Positions 17,329 through 25,597 are shown, counted from the stretch's first letter. The stretch is DNA of 64,000 bases from Serinicoccus marinus DSM 15273 (GCF_008386315.1 NZ_CP043808.1:2914001-2978000); one strand, 5' to 3'. Translations and numbers: made by a program. The notes: generated by a model not told the origin, from the letters alone.

Positions 17329-18510
17329 TCAGTCCTCGAACCCGGCCTGGTAGTCCGCGAAGGACGCGGACTCACGCTCGATCAGCGGGTGCGGCTCGGC
17401 ATACACGTGCGCGAACATCTCCTCGTGCGGCGGGTCGGGCATCGTCTGGCAGGCCTTGCGGATCCGCTTGGCGAGCTCGTCGGCCTCTCCTTCAGTCTGC
17501 TCGACCCAGGCGTCGTCGATCGCACCCTCGGCCGTGAGGTATGCCTTCATCCGGTCGATCGGGTCCTTCGCCTTCCACGCGTCGACCTCGGCGGAGATGC
17601 GGTACTTCGTCGGGTCGTCAGAGGTGGTGTGCGCGCCCATCCGGTAGGTGAACGCCTCGATGAGCGTCGGGCCCTGGCCGCTGCGGGCCCGGTCGAGGGC
17701 ATACCGCGTGACGGCGTAGCTGGCGAGGACGTCGTTGCCGTCGACCCGGATGCCGGGGAAGCCGAAGCCGTCCGCGCGGCGGTAGGGCGGGATGGTGAAC
17801 TGCCGGTCGTTGGGCTCGGAGATCGCCCAGTGGTTGTTCTGCACGTAGAAGACGACCGGGGCGTTCGTCACCGAGGCGAAGACGAGGGCCTCGTTGAAGT
17901 CGCCCTGCGCGGTGCCGCCGTCGCCGGTGAAGGCCATGACCGCGGTGTCCCGGTCGGCGTCGCCGGTCGCGACATCACCGTCGCGGGCCACGCCCATGGC
18001 ATACCCGACCGCGTGCAGCATCTGGTTGCCGATGACGATCGTGTAGAGGTGGAAGTTGTTCTCGTTGGAGTCCCACCCGCCGTGGTTGACCCCGCGGAAC
18101 ATGCCGAGCAGGTTCTCCGGCGGCACCCCCTTGCACCAGGCGACGCCGTGCTCGCGGTAGCCGGGGAAGGCATAGTCCTGCAGGCGCATCGCGCGGCCGG
18201 CGCCGACCTGGGCGGCCTCCTGGCCGAGCAGGCTGGGCCAGAGCCCGAGCTCGCCCTGACGCTGCAGCGCGAAGCCCTCGGCGTCGACGCGGCGGACGAG
18301 GATGAGGTCGCGCAGGAAGCCGACCATGGTCTCGTGGTCGACGTCCTCCAGGTATGCCGCGTAGGGCTCGCTGGTCTCGCTCGGCTCGACACGGGTGCCG
18401 TCCGCGGCCAGGAACTGGACCATGTCGGGCCCGCCGTCGGTGATGTCGCGCTCGGGCGGTTCGTGACCGGTGGGGCTGCCGCTGCTGGCCGCGACCTCGT
18501 CGTCGCTCAC
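17329..18510 (-). CDS. bkdA: Branched-chain 2-oxoacid dehydrogenase E1 alpha subunit
   Basis: 393 residues. The TPP/Mg motif appears as GDGGTAQGDFNEALVFASV followed about 20 residues later by FYVQNNHWAISEP. FTYRMGAHTTSDDPTKY is the conserved phosphorylation-loop region of E1 alpha. It decarboxylates branched 2-oxo acids and passes the acyl group to the E2 lipoyl arm. The GTG at 18510 has GAAGGAG 6 nt upstream, unlike the many leaderless starts around it. It is the first gene of the three-gene operon. Confidence 0.92.
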   Translation of the reverse strand: MSDDEVAASSGSPTGHEPPERDITDGGPDMVQFLAADGTRVEPSETSEPYAAYLEDVDHETMVGFLRDLILVRRVDAEGFALQRQGELGLWPSLLGQEAAQVGAGRAMRLQDYAFPGYREHGVAWCKGVPPENLLGMFRGVNHGGWDSNENNFHLYTIVIGNQMLHAVGYAMGVARDGDVATGDADRDTAVMAFTGDGGTAQGDFNEALVFASVTNAPVVFYVQNNHWAISEPNDRQFTIPPYRRADGFGFPGIRVDGNDVLASYAVTRYALDRARSGQGPTLIEAFTYRMGAHTTSDDPTKYRISAEVDAWKAKDPIDRMKAYLTAEGAIDDAWVEQTEGEADELAKRIRKACQTMPDPPHEEMFAHVYAEPHPLIERESASFADYQAGFED

Positions 18511-18610
18511 GCGTGACTCCTTCGTGCTGGGGGCGTGTCACGGGACGTTACCGCAGACGTCAGCCTGACCCCGGGGCATGCTGACCGTGCCGGGCCGGGC
18601 ACCGGCATGC

Positions 18611-18988
18611 TCAGTCGCGACCGTCGGGCAGGAGCATCCCGACGACCATCGAGACGGCCGAGACGATGACCGCCCCGAGGACGGCGTCCCACCAGAAGTC
18701 GTCCACCCGGAAGTCCAGGCCGAGCACGCCGGCTAGCCACGAGGTCAGCAGCAGCATGAGGGCGTTGACCACGACGAGGAACAGGCCCAGCGTGAGGATG
18801 ATGAACGGCAGCGACAGCAGCTGGGCCAGCGGCCGGACCACGGCGTTGACCACGCCGAAGACGGCGGCCACGAGCACGACGGTGAGCACCGTCGACCACC
18901 CCTGCCCGCCGAACTCGATGCCGGACACGAGGGCCGAGGCGACCCAGAGGGCCACGCCGTTGGCGACGACGGTCGCGAGGATTTTCAT
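18611..18988 (-). CDS. Phage holin family 4 superfamily II (DUF/PF04020) membrane protein
   Basis: 125 residues with four helices. VFGVVNAVVRPLAQLLSLPFIILTLGLF, the family signature, is followed by NALMLLLTSWL. The family name comes from distant similarity to holins, but the proteins are widespread chromosomal membrane proteins of unknown role in actinobacteria. No phage genes are nearby. ATG 18988 is chosen; an ATG three codons upstream (18997) is equally possible. Confidence 0.82.
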   Translation of the reverse strand: MKILATVVANGVALWVASALVSGIEFGGQGWSTVLTVVLVAAVFGVVNAVVRPLAQLLSLPFIILTLGLFLVVVNALMLLLTSWLAGVLGLDFRVDDFWWDAVLGAVIVSAVSMVVGMLLPDGRD

Positions 18989-19073
18989 GCCGCTCATCGT
19001 CCCACGGGCGGTCGGCTCGGTGCGGGGCCGTCCGCAAGGTCGGGGTGCTGCCGGTGCGGCCGGCCGGGCAGGA

Positions 19074-19105
19074 GGTAGAACGGTAGACCGGCGCGACGGT
19101 AGACT
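19074..19105 (+). promoter_or_regulatory. Leaderless promoter with repeated GGTAGA boxes upstream of vapB
   Basis: GGTAGA occurs three times (19074-19079, then within CGGTAGA at 19081-19087 and 19097-19103). The third overlaps the -10 hexamer TAGACT at 19100-19105, which ends 6 nt before the vapB ATG. Repeated boxes over the -10 fit autorepression by the VapB-VapC complex. Confidence 0.45.
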
Positions 19106-19111
19106 GGCGCC

Positions 19112-19387
19112 ATGAGCCTCAACATCAAGAGCGAGCGGGTCCATGCCCTCGCCCGAGAGGCCGCGCGCGTGACCGGGCGGTCGCAGACCGGCGCCGTCGA
19201 GGAGGCGCTGACCCGGCTGCTGCGCGACTACGAGATCGATCCGGACAGGGCGGGGCTGGAGCCCCGCATGGAGCGGGTGAGGGCGGTGGTCGACGCATAT
19301 ACCGCTGCCGACGCCCAGCTCGGACCGGAGGTGGAGATCACCACGACCGACGATCTCTACGACGACCGGACCGGGCTGCCCCGATGA
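19112..19387 (+). CDS. vapB: VapB-type antitoxin
   Basis: 91 residues. The N-terminal MSLNIKSERVHALAREAARVTGRSQTGAVEEALTRLL is the PSK_trans_fac/Rv0623-like antitoxin domain that binds DNA as a dimer. The acidic C-terminus ([19 protein letters not shown]) should wrap around the toxin and block its active site. The stop overlaps the vapC start (ATGA), the usual coupling in type II toxin-antitoxin operons. The start is leaderless (see the promoter entry). Confidence 0.88.
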   Translation: MSLNIKSERVHALAREAARVTGRSQTGAVEEALTRLLRDYEIDPDRAGLEPRMERVRAVVDAYTAADAQLGPEVEITTTDDLYDDRTGLPR

Positions 19388-19773
19388 TCGTCGACTCCTC
19401 CGCCCTGCTCGCGATCGCGCAGGCCGAGGAGGGCTTCGAGGACCTCGCCCGGACGGCGCTCGCGCACCCGTGCCGCATGTCGGCGGCGACCTGGCTGGAG
19501 GTCGGCATCGTGGCCGACCAGCGGTCCACCACGCACGGCGCCCGCCTGGACGACCTGGTGCGCGAGCTCGCCATCGAGGTCGTGCCCGTGACGCCGCGGG
19601 ACGCCGAGGTCGCGCGGGCGGCATACCGGCGCTTCGGTCGTGGCTCCGGTCACCCGGCCCGGCTCAACTACGGCGACTGCTTCGCGTATGCGCTCTCGGT
19701 CACGAGCGGCGAGCCGCTGCTCTTCGTCGGCGGGGACTTCGCGGCGACCGACGTGCTCCCGGCGCGTCGCTGA
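19384..19773 (+). CDS. vapC: VapC PIN-domain ribonuclease toxin
   Basis: 129 residues. The four acidic PIN positions can be placed: Asp in [10 protein letters not shown], Glu in TWLEVGIV, Asp in [12 protein letters not shown] and Asp in [10 protein letters not shown]. These chelate Mg/Mn for endonucleolytic cleavage of tRNA or rRNA. It closely resembles the Rv0624-type VapC that pairs with Rv0623-type VapB. It looks intact, so the module is probably functional. Confidence 0.9.
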   Translation: MIVDSSALLAIAQAEEGFEDLARTALAHPCRMSAATWLEVGIVADQRSTTHGARLDDLVRELAIEVVPVTPRDAEVARAAYRRFGRGSGHPARLNYGDCFAYALSVTSGEPLLFVGGDFAATDVLPARR

Positions 19774-19798
19774 CCTCGCCAGCCTCGGTCATACCTGG

Positions 19799-19910
19799 GC
19801 ACGCTTGCTGGGGCGGAGCCGAGGAAATATCTGCAGCCTTGCTTCAGCAAGCGTGCACAGGTGCGGCTGGGGTTCCTGTGGCGTGCACAGGCTGCAGATC
19901 CGTGCACAGG
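19799..19910. repeat. Interlocked inverted and direct repeats upstream of the aminotransferase gene
   Basis: A perfect 12-bp inverted repeat GCACGCTTGCTG (19799-19810) pairs with CAGCAAGCGTGC (19845-19856). A second perfect 10-bp pair, ATCTGCAGCC (19829-19838) and GGCTGCAGAT (19890-19899), has its first arm inside the loop of the first, a pseudoknot-like order. Three exact copies of CGTGCACAGG start at 19852, 19882 and 19901. No protein is encoded here. It may be a regulator-binding array or a structured RNA. Confidence 0.55.
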
Positions 19911-19963
19911 GAGGGGCTGAGGGTAGGCAGCTCCGGCCGCGGAGCCCTGGCTACGCTGAGCTC

Positions 19964-21055
19964 ATGACCGACCAGCCCGCGCCCGTCCGTCTCCGCAGCA
20001 CCCTGGCCGGGGTTCCGGCCTACGTCCCGGGGAAGCCGCCGGCGCCCGTCGAGGGGGTCACGTCCTACAAGATCTCGTCCAACGAGAACCCCTTCCCCCC
20101 GCTGCCCTCGGTCACGCAGGCCATCTCGGACGCCGCGCAGCAGGTCAACCGCTACCCCGACATGGGGGTGGTCGCGCTCACCGAGGCGCTGGCCGTGCGG
20201 CTGGGCGTCCCCGTCGAGCAGCTGGCCACCGGCACCGGCAGCGTCGCGGTCCTCGCGCAGCTCGTGGCCATCGCGTGCGACCCGGGCGACGAGGTGGTGT
20301 ATGCCTGGCGCAGCTTCGAGGCCTACCCCATCGTCGTGGCGCTCTCCGGGGCGCGCTCGGTGCAGGTGCCGCTGACCGACGACGCGCGGCACGACCTCGA
20401 CGCCATGGCCGAGGCGATCACCGACCGCACCCGGCTGGTGCTCGTCTGCACGCCCAACAACCCGACCGGTCCGGCGGTCACGGAGGCCGAGCTGCGGGCC
20501 TTCCTCGACCGGGTGCCCCGCGACCTCATCGTCGTGATCGACGAGGCCTACCTGGAGTTCACGACCGAGGAGTCGGTGCCCGACGCGCTCGCGATCGCCC
20601 GGGAGCACCCCAACGTCGTAGTCCTGCGCACCTTCTCCAAGGCCTACGGCCTGGCCGGGCTGCGGGTGGGGTATGCCGTCGCCCATCCTGAGGTCGCGAC
20701 GGCCCTGCGCAAGGCGGCCACGCCGTTCGGGGTCACCGACCTCGCCCAGCATGCGGCGATCGCCAGCCTGGAGGCCGAGGACGAGCTGCTCGCCCGGGTC
20801 GCGGAGCTCGTCGCCGAGCGCGAGCGGGTCGTGGCCGCGCTGCGCGAGCAGGGGTGGTCGGTGCCGCAGGCCCAGGGCAACTTCTGCTGGCTGCCGCTGC
20901 TCGACGACGCCGTGCCCTTCGCCCAGGCCGCCCAGGCGCGCGGGCTCATGGTGCGGCCGTTCGCCGGCGACGGGGTGCGCTGCACGATCGGCGAGACCGA
21001 GGCCAACGACCGGCTGCTGGACGTCTGCGCGGAGTGGCTCCAGCGCGAGGGCTGA
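19964..21055 (+). CDS. Histidinol-phosphate/aromatic aminotransferase (HisC/Pat-like)
   Basis: 363 residues, fold type I PLP enzyme. Visible motifs are [11 protein letters not shown] at the N-terminus, [21 protein letters not shown] and [17 protein letters not shown] with the PLP lysine, followed by [14 protein letters not shown] near the C-terminus. It is a second HisC or the aromatic aminotransferase Pat; it lies outside a his operon, which favours Pat (phenylpyruvate/hydroxyphenylpyruvate amination). TACGCT at 19952-19957 ends 6 nt before ATG 19964, so translation is probably leaderless. The repeats at 19799-19910 lie just upstream. Confidence 0.87.
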   Translation: MTDQPAPVRLRSTLAGVPAYVPGKPPAPVEGVTSYKISSNENPFPPLPSVTQAISDAAQQVNRYPDMGVVALTEALAVRLGVPVEQLATGTGSVAVLAQLVAIACDPGDEVVYAWRSFEAYPIVVALSGARSVQVPLTDDARHDLDAMAEAITDRTRLVLVCTPNNPTGPAVTEAELRAFLDRVPRDLIVVIDEAYLEFTTEESVPDALAIAREHPNVVVLRTFSKAYGLAGLRVGYAVAHPEVATALRKAATPFGVTDLAQHAAIASLEAEDELLARVAELVAERERVVAALREQGWSVPQAQGNFCWLPLLDDAVPFAQAAQARGLMVRPFAGDGVRCTIGETEANDRLLDVCAEWLQREG

Positions 21056-21064
21056 GCGCCCCGT

Positions 21065-21463
21065 TCACCGCCCCCGTCGGCGCACGGTGACCCGCGTCAG
21101 GGTCGAGACCACCCAGGTCATACCCCAACTGGTCACCAGGACGACGAGCGAAGGCAGCAGCACCCCCTGGCCCTGCTGGGCGAAGGCGAGCCCGAAGAAC
21201 CACGGCACGGTCATCCCGACGGCCCCCGCCGTCGCCATCATCCAGGCGCGGCCACGCGGCCCGGCGACGAGTTGGGCCGCGACCGCCATGACCGCCAGGT
21301 TGCCGTAGGCCATGAGCACCTGGAAGACCTCGCCGGAGCCGCGCTGCACGCTCCACGACTGCCCCGCGACCCACGCGAGGACCCCGCCGAGCAGCATGAT
21401 CGGCAGGCCCTTGCGCAGGGAGCCGGTCGCCACGGCGCTGGATCCGTGCGGGGAGAGAGTCAT
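21065..21463 (-). CDS. Small four-helix membrane protein of unknown function
   Basis: 132 residues with four hydrophobic segments (LPIMLLGGVLAWVAG, FQVLMAYGNLAVMAVAAQLV, ATAGAVGMTVPWFFGLAFA, VLLPSLVVLVTSWGMTWVV) and a basic C-terminus. ATG 21463 is supported by GAGGAGG 5 nt upstream. It converges on the aminotransferase gene with 9 bp between stops. Not recognised. Confidence 0.7.
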   Translation of the reverse strand: MTLSPHGSSAVATGSLRKGLPIMLLGGVLAWVAGQSWSVQRGSGEVFQVLMAYGNLAVMAVAAQLVAGPRGRAWMMATAGAVGMTVPWFFGLAFAQQGQGVLLPSLVVLVTSWGMTWVVSTLTRVTVRRRGR

Positions 21464-21535
21464 CGGGCCTCCTCGGGTCCCGCCCACGATAGTGGGAGTG
21501 GGACCCTCGCGCCCGCGACCGGTAGCGGCACCCGG

Positions 21536-22102
21536 TCAGCCACCGCTGACCGGCGAGACCGACTCCCCCGCATAGGTCACGACCTGGCCCGGCCGCACCT
21601 GCGTGCCGCGCCGCATCACGGTCTCGCCGTCCACGGCGACCTCGCCGTTCTCGATGACCATGCGGGCCATCGCGCCGTCGGGCACCAGCCCGGCGAGCTT
21701 GAGCAGCTGGCCCAGGCGGATGCTCTGGTCGCGGATCTCGACGGTGGGCACGTCGCCCGCCCCGTCGTCGGGCTCGTCTTCGCCGACCACCTCGTCGTCG
21801 TGCCGCGGTTGCGCCACGTCCCCAGCACCCACGATCAGGTCGGCGTGCTCGGGGTGCTCGGCGACGTAGCGTGGGACGAACGGGCAGGTGGGCCGCACCC
21901 GCAGCCCTTCGTCCCGGGCATACCCCAGCGCCTCCTCGACCAGCCGGCCGCCGAGCCCCTGGCCGCGCGCCTCGGGCTCGACAACCGTGTGCTGCAGGTC
22001 GAGGACGCCGCCCTCCAGCTCGTAGGACAGGTAGCCGATCTCGCGGTCCTCGGACCGGGCGACCCAGCGCTCGCGCTCGGGCAGGTGGTCGATCTGCGTC
22101 AT
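21536..22102 (-). CDS. Fusion of a GNAT/NATD1-type acetyltransferase with an S4-like RNA-binding domain
   Basis: 188 residues. Residues 1-85 are a short YjdJ/NATD1-like acetyltransferase (GYLSYELEGGVLDLQHTVVEPEARGQGLGGRLVEEAL, then RVRPTCPFVPRYVAEHPE). An acidic linker follows, and residues 120-188 are an RlbA/YbcJ-like S4 domain (IRLGQLLKLAGLVPDGAMARMVIENGEVAVDG). The first half suggests acetyl transfer to a small or exposed substrate, the second binding of structured RNA such as rRNA. Fusion of these two families is unusual. TACCCT (22109-22114, minus strand) lies 6 nt before ATG 22102, a leaderless start. Confidence 0.8.
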   Translation of the reverse strand: MTQIDHLPERERWVARSEDREIGYLSYELEGGVLDLQHTVVEPEARGQGLGGRLVEEALGYARDEGLRVRPTCPFVPRYVAEHPEHADLIVGAGDVAQPRHDDEVVGEDEPDDGAGDVPTVEIRDQSIRLGQLLKLAGLVPDGAMARMVIENGEVAVDGETVMRRGTQVRPGQVVTYAGESVSPVSGG

Positions 22103-22144
22103 GCGCCCAGGGTATGCCGCGGGCCACGCCACCCCGCGCCGTCC

Positions 22145-22774
22145 CTACGCGGTGCCACCACCCGTGGTCGCGTCGGCGTCCTCGTCCGTGCTCCCCTCGG
22201 TGTCCTGCTCCGTCTCGTCCGGGGAGCCCGTCCCGTCCGGCTCGCCCTGGTCCTCCGGGTCCCAGGGCAGGTCGGCGCCCTCCCGGCCGGGCACCGTCCC
22301 GCCGACCTCACCCTGCGGGCCGCCCGGTGGGACCATGCCGCCGCCCGGCCCCACCATCCCGGCCATCGGCTCGTCGAGGAGCGCGGTGAGCCGCTCCTGC
22401 GCCTGCACCATCAGGGCGTCGACCACCTCCTGCCGGTCCACCCCCTGGGCGTCGGCGATCGCGCCGAGGGTGGTGCCCTCGGCCAGCCGGGCGAGCAGAT
22501 CGTCCTCGGTCAGCCCCAGCGTCTCGGCGGCCGTCGCGAGCGACACCCCGTGCGGTCTGGCCGTCCCGCGCGTCCCGTGACCGCCCGGCACACCCCCGTC
22601 CGCCGGCGCCGCGGAGCCGTCGGGCTCTACCGTGTCCGCCGCGGCGGCGGTGCTGGTGCTGGTGCCGTTGTCGCTGTCCTCGGCGAGGCTGGGCACGGCC
22701 ACGCCGAAGCCGATGACGGCGGCGGTCAGGCCCGTGACACCGAGGGCGGTGGCGGTGGCGGTGGAGGTCTTCAT
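22145..22774 (-). CDS. Secreted low-complexity protein with an AAETLGLT-type helical motif
   Basis: 209 residues. A signal peptide (TATALGVTGLTAAVIGFGVAVPSLA) is followed by a Thr/Ala/Asp-rich segment. A compact 45-residue domain (GVSLATAAETLGLTEDDLLARLAEGTTLGAIADAQGVDRQEVVDALMVQAQERL) follows, then a Gly/Pro/Glu/Asp-rich tail. The middle domain is widespread in actinobacterial exported proteins and resembles two short helix-turn-helix-like hairpins; its role is not known. It is divergent from the lipoprotein gene at 22983, and GGAAGGA precedes the ATG. Confidence 0.75.
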   Translation of the reverse strand: MKTSTATATALGVTGLTAAVIGFGVAVPSLAEDSDNGTSTSTAAAADTVEPDGSAAPADGGVPGGHGTRGTARPHGVSLATAAETLGLTEDDLLARLAEGTTLGAIADAQGVDRQEVVDALMVQAQERLTALLDEPMAGMVGPGGGMVPPGGPQGEVGGTVPGREGADLPWDPEDQGEPDGTGSPDETEQDTEGSTDEDADATTGGGTA

Positions 22775-22982
22775 GGTGGATCCTTCCGGCTCGTCGGTCC
22801 GCCGCAGGGAGCGGCGATGACCCCACGCTCCGCTCCCCCGGTATGCCCTTGCCCAGCGCGACCTGTGCCTTACCTGTCAGTCCCGAGGTCAGGTCCCGGC
22901 GGGCCCGGTCGAGCCCCCACCGCGTCCGCACGCCCCTACAGTGGTCCGCAGGACCCGGATGCGCCGTGACCAGGGAGGTGAC

Positions 22983-23333
22983 ATGGCTGCCGACCGCAGA
23001 CCCGCCGCGTGGCACGCCGCGCTCCTCCTGTGCCTGCTCCCGACCGTGTCGGCGTGCCTGGGCGACCCGCCGCCGGACCCTGCCTCCGCACCGCTCGAGG
23101 TCGTCCTCGACGGGTGCGGCCTCAACCGCGACAAGGTCGCGCCCGGCGAGCACGAGGTCAGCGTGGTCGGCGAGGGCAGGCTCGTCGTCACGGACGCGGC
23201 GGGCCAGGAGGTCCTGAGACTGCCCGGTGGCACCAGCACCCTGGCCACGACGGCCCAGACCTACACGATGACCTGCGTGGTCGAGGGCGAGGAGACCACC
23301 GCGACGCTGACCTCGGTCGCCGAGGGCGGCTGA
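22983..23333 (+). CDS. Small putative lipoprotein
   Basis: 116 residues with a signal peptide ending in VSAC (lipobox), then a single beta-rich domain (PLEVVLDGCGLNRDKVAPGEHEVSVVGEGRLVVTDAAGQEVLRLPGG) that looks like a small cupredoxin- or Ig-like fold. Three Cys are present. AGGGAGGT lies just before ATG 22983 and TACAGT near 22934 is a possible -10. Its stop is 7 bp from the stop of the convergent CPBP gene. Function unknown. Confidence 0.7.
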   Translation: MAADRRPAAWHAALLLCLLPTVSACLGDPPPDPASAPLEVVLDGCGLNRDKVAPGEHEVSVVGEGRLVVTDAAGQEVLRLPGGTSTLATTAQTYTMTCVVEGEETTATLTSVAEGG

Positions 23334-23340
23334 GTCAGGC

Positions 23341-24123
23341 TCAGAGCCAGTCGACCCGGCCGGCGAGCGCGGCATACCCGACGAAGGCCACGACGTCGAG
23401 CAGCGTGTGCGCCACGACGAGCGGCATGACCCGGCGGGTGCGGGTGTAGAACCAGCCGAGGATCACGCCCATCGCGACGTTGCCGACGAAGCCGCCGAAG
23501 CCCTGGTAGAGGTGGTAGCTGCCGCGCAGCAGCGCCGAGGTCAGGATGATCGCCCACGTCGACCAGCCGGCCTGCGCCCACCTGGTGAAGAGGTAGCCCA
23601 CGACGACCACCTCCTCCACCACGGCGTTCTGCACGGCGGCGAGCACGAGGACCGGCACCGCCCACCAGACGTCCGCGAGGTTCGAGGGGGCGACGGTGGT
23701 GTTGACGCCGAGCCCGCGGGCGACGAGATAGAGCCCGAGGCCGGGTATGCCGATCACGGCGGCGAGCATCGTCCCCTGGGCGAGGTCGCGGACGGGCCGT
23801 GACCGGTCGAGCCCGAGCAGCCGCCAGGGACGCGCGACGTCGCGCCCGAGCAGGTGCACCGCCAGCAGCACCGGCACGAGGGCGAGCCCGATGCCGACGA
23901 GCTGGTAGGCCAGGTCGAGCCAGGGCCGGTCGGGGGTGGCGCTGGTGTTCATGCTCGTCGTCTGCGCCGCGAGGCCGCCCTCGGCGGTGAGCTTGCGGAT
24001 CAGGGACAGGACCGACCAGATCGCCGAGGCCCCGAGGCTGACGCCGAGCACGAGCAGGGTCTCGACGAGCAGGCTGCGCCGCGCCAGGGCGGTGGGCGGT
24101 GTCGGCGGACCCTGGGTGCTCAC
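23341..24123 (-). CDS. CPBP-family intramembrane metalloprotease (Abi/CAAX-like)
   Basis: 260 residues with about seven transmembrane helices. The Abi motifs are present: motif 1 NAVVEEVVVVGYLFTRW (paired Glu, but the usual Arg after EExxx is replaced by Gly), motif 2 LLRGSYHLYQGFGG with the metal-binding His, and motif 3 VVAHTLLDVVAF with the second His. Such proteins are putative membrane proteases, some involved in bacteriocin immunity. TAGTCT (24130-24135, minus strand) ends 6 nt before the GTG, so the start is probably leaderless. Confidence 0.85.
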   Translation of the reverse strand: MSTQGPPTPPTALARRSLLVETLLVLGVSLGASAIWSVLSLIRKLTAEGGLAAQTTSMNTSATPDRPWLDLAYQLVGIGLALVPVLLAVHLLGRDVARPWRLLGLDRSRPVRDLAQGTMLAAVIGIPGLGLYLVARGLGVNTTVAPSNLADVWWAVPVLVLAAVQNAVVEEVVVVGYLFTRWAQAGWSTWAIILTSALLRGSYHLYQGFGGFVGNVAMGVILGWFYTRTRRVMPLVVAHTLLDVVAFVGYAALAGRVDWL

Positions 24124-24127
24124 CCGT

Positions 24128-24505
24128 TCAGACTAGGTGCGGCCAGCGCGCGTCAGTCGTCGTCCCGTCGAAGTCGTCGTCCCAGTCGTCGTCGCACTCC
24201 CCCCACCCGTCGTCGTCCCAGCACTGGACGGGCCCGGGTTGCACCGGGGCGGGTTGCGACTGCTCGACCTGACGGGCGGCCTCCTGCTCCGCGGCCGGGC
24301 AGCGGCCCGTTCTTCGTCCGCCCTGACCAGCAGGCGATCGCGCCACCAGGGGACAGAAGGCGTGGACCGCCGCGAGCCCCGTGACCGTCGGCTCGGCCCC
24401 GCCGCTCCTCCTCAGCTCCTGCTCCACCTCTTTCGTGCACCCCGGCGCGCGGCGAGCGGCGCTGCACCCTGAAAGGGCCACACGCCCCCATACCTCAGCG
24501 CTCAC
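24128..24505 (-). CDS. Questionable 125-residue protein coupled to the DUF2891 gene
   Basis: A GTG at 24505 overlaps the stop of the upstream DUF2891 gene (GTGA), the same coupling used by other operons here. The product is Gln/Pro/Cys-rich and ends in an acidic Trp-Asp stretch (CWDDDGWGECDDDWDDD). Third-position GC is low for this genome, no signal peptide or domain is seen, and the -10 box of the CPBP gene lies inside its 3' end. It may be a young or decayed gene, or not a gene. Confidence 0.3.
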   Translation of the reverse strand: MSAEVWGRVALSGCSAARRAPGCTKEVEQELRRSGGAEPTVTGLAAVHAFCPLVARSPAGQGGRRTGRCPAAEQEAARQVEQSQPAPVQPGPVQCWDDDGWGECDDDWDDDFDGTTTDARWPHLV

Positions 24506-25572
24506 GACCGGTCCAGGGCACCGTCGGCGAGCAGCGCGAAGGACACCAGCCAGTGGGTAGCCATGAAGTCGCCGTCCGTGATGTGGCCCAGCACCGCCGC
24601 CTCCTGGTCGTCGGCCGCCGCCCGCAGCCGTGCGGCCGCGCGCTCGTGCCCCCAGGGTGCCAGAGCCCGCAGCGCCCAGGCCCGCGACAGGGCGAGCCCG
24701 AGCAGGTGGGCGCCCTGCCCGTCGGTCGGGTCGCGGACCTCCGGCACGGCCAGCAGGGGCGCATGCCGGCCCTCCCCGAGCCCGGGCAGCACCCGCTCGA
24801 GCCAGCGCCGCGCGTCGCCCGGCTCGAGCACCGCCGTCATGAGCAGCGCCTCGGTGAGCGCCGGCGACAGGAAGTCCGACCCGCCGGGCTCTGCGTCCGT
24901 GGGCGCCGGCCCGTCGTCGGCGAACCACGCCCGCGCCGCCTCCTCGCAGGCGCGCACCACGTCGTCCCGGCCCAGCCGGCCGTAGGCGTCGCGCAGGAGC
25001 AGCAGGGCGAAGGCGTCGTTCTGGTGCTTGCCGTGGCGGACGGGGTAGGCCTGCCGCGGCAGGTGACCGAGCACCCGCTCCGCGAGGAGGTCCGACAGCG
25101 GGACGAGGGCCTGCGCCCAGCGGGCGGCCTGCTCGTCGCGCCCGCCGAGCTCGCGGGTGGCCGCGGCGAGCTGGGCGGCCCAGGCCCAGCCGTAGGGCCG
25201 CTCGAACCCGGGGCGGGCGCGCAGGTAGGCGACCTCCACCTGCAGGTGCTCCGGCGTGAGCCGCTCCTCCAGCAGCGAGCGCGCGGCGGCGGCCTCGCGC
25301 GCGCCGAGCGCACCGGCATACCTCGTGAGCAGGGTGACCAGCGACCACTGCATGTGCACGCAGGAGTGCCAGTCGAGGGCGCCGTGGAAGGCCGGGTGCA
25401 GCCGGTGCGGCGTGACGTCGGTGTCGTCCGGGCCGGTGACCACGTGCGCCGGCGCCCAGGGGTATGCCGTGCCGATCACCTCTCGGGCGATCCGGCTCCA
25501 GTCCGCAGCGTGCCGGGCGGCGGCGGACCGTGCGCCGGTCGGGTCGCCCGGGGTCGTTGCGCGAGATGGCAT
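24502..25572 (-). CDS. DUF2891 family protein
   Basis: 356 residues, mostly alpha-helical. Family features are LHPAFHGALDWHSCVHMQWSLVTLLTRY near residue 65, FERPYGWAWAAQLAAA, RHGKHQNDAFALLLLRDAYGR, GSDFLSPALTEALLM and a C-terminal DGDFMATHWLVSFALL. The repeated His/Trp motifs suggest an (alpha/alpha)6-barrel, perhaps a glycan-active enzyme, but no activity is established. ATG 25572 is the likely start; the frame also opens at 25599. It is divergent from the thioesterase gene with about 25 bp between the starts. Confidence 0.85.
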   Translation of the reverse strand: MPSRATTPGDPTGARSAAARHAADWSRIAREVIGTAYPWAPAHVVTGPDDTDVTPHRLHPAFHGALDWHSCVHMQWSLVTLLTRYAGALGAREAAAARSLLEERLTPEHLQVEVAYLRARPGFERPYGWAWAAQLAAATRELGGRDEQAARWAQALVPLSDLLAERVLGHLPRQAYPVRHGKHQNDAFALLLLRDAYGRLGRDDVVRACEEAARAWFADDGPAPTDAEPGGSDFLSPALTEALLMTAVLEPGDARRWLERVLPGLGEGRHAPLLAVPEVRDPTDGQGAHLLGLALSRAWALRALAPWGHERAAARLRAAADDQEAAVLGHITDGDFMATHWLVSFALLADGALDRS

Positions 25573-25597
25573 GGGTCCATTACTACACTCGCGCACC

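Noticed and set aside
18611..18988. Prophage lysis gene
   Set aside because: The holin-like family is a chromosomal membrane-protein family in actinobacteria and no phage genes flank it.
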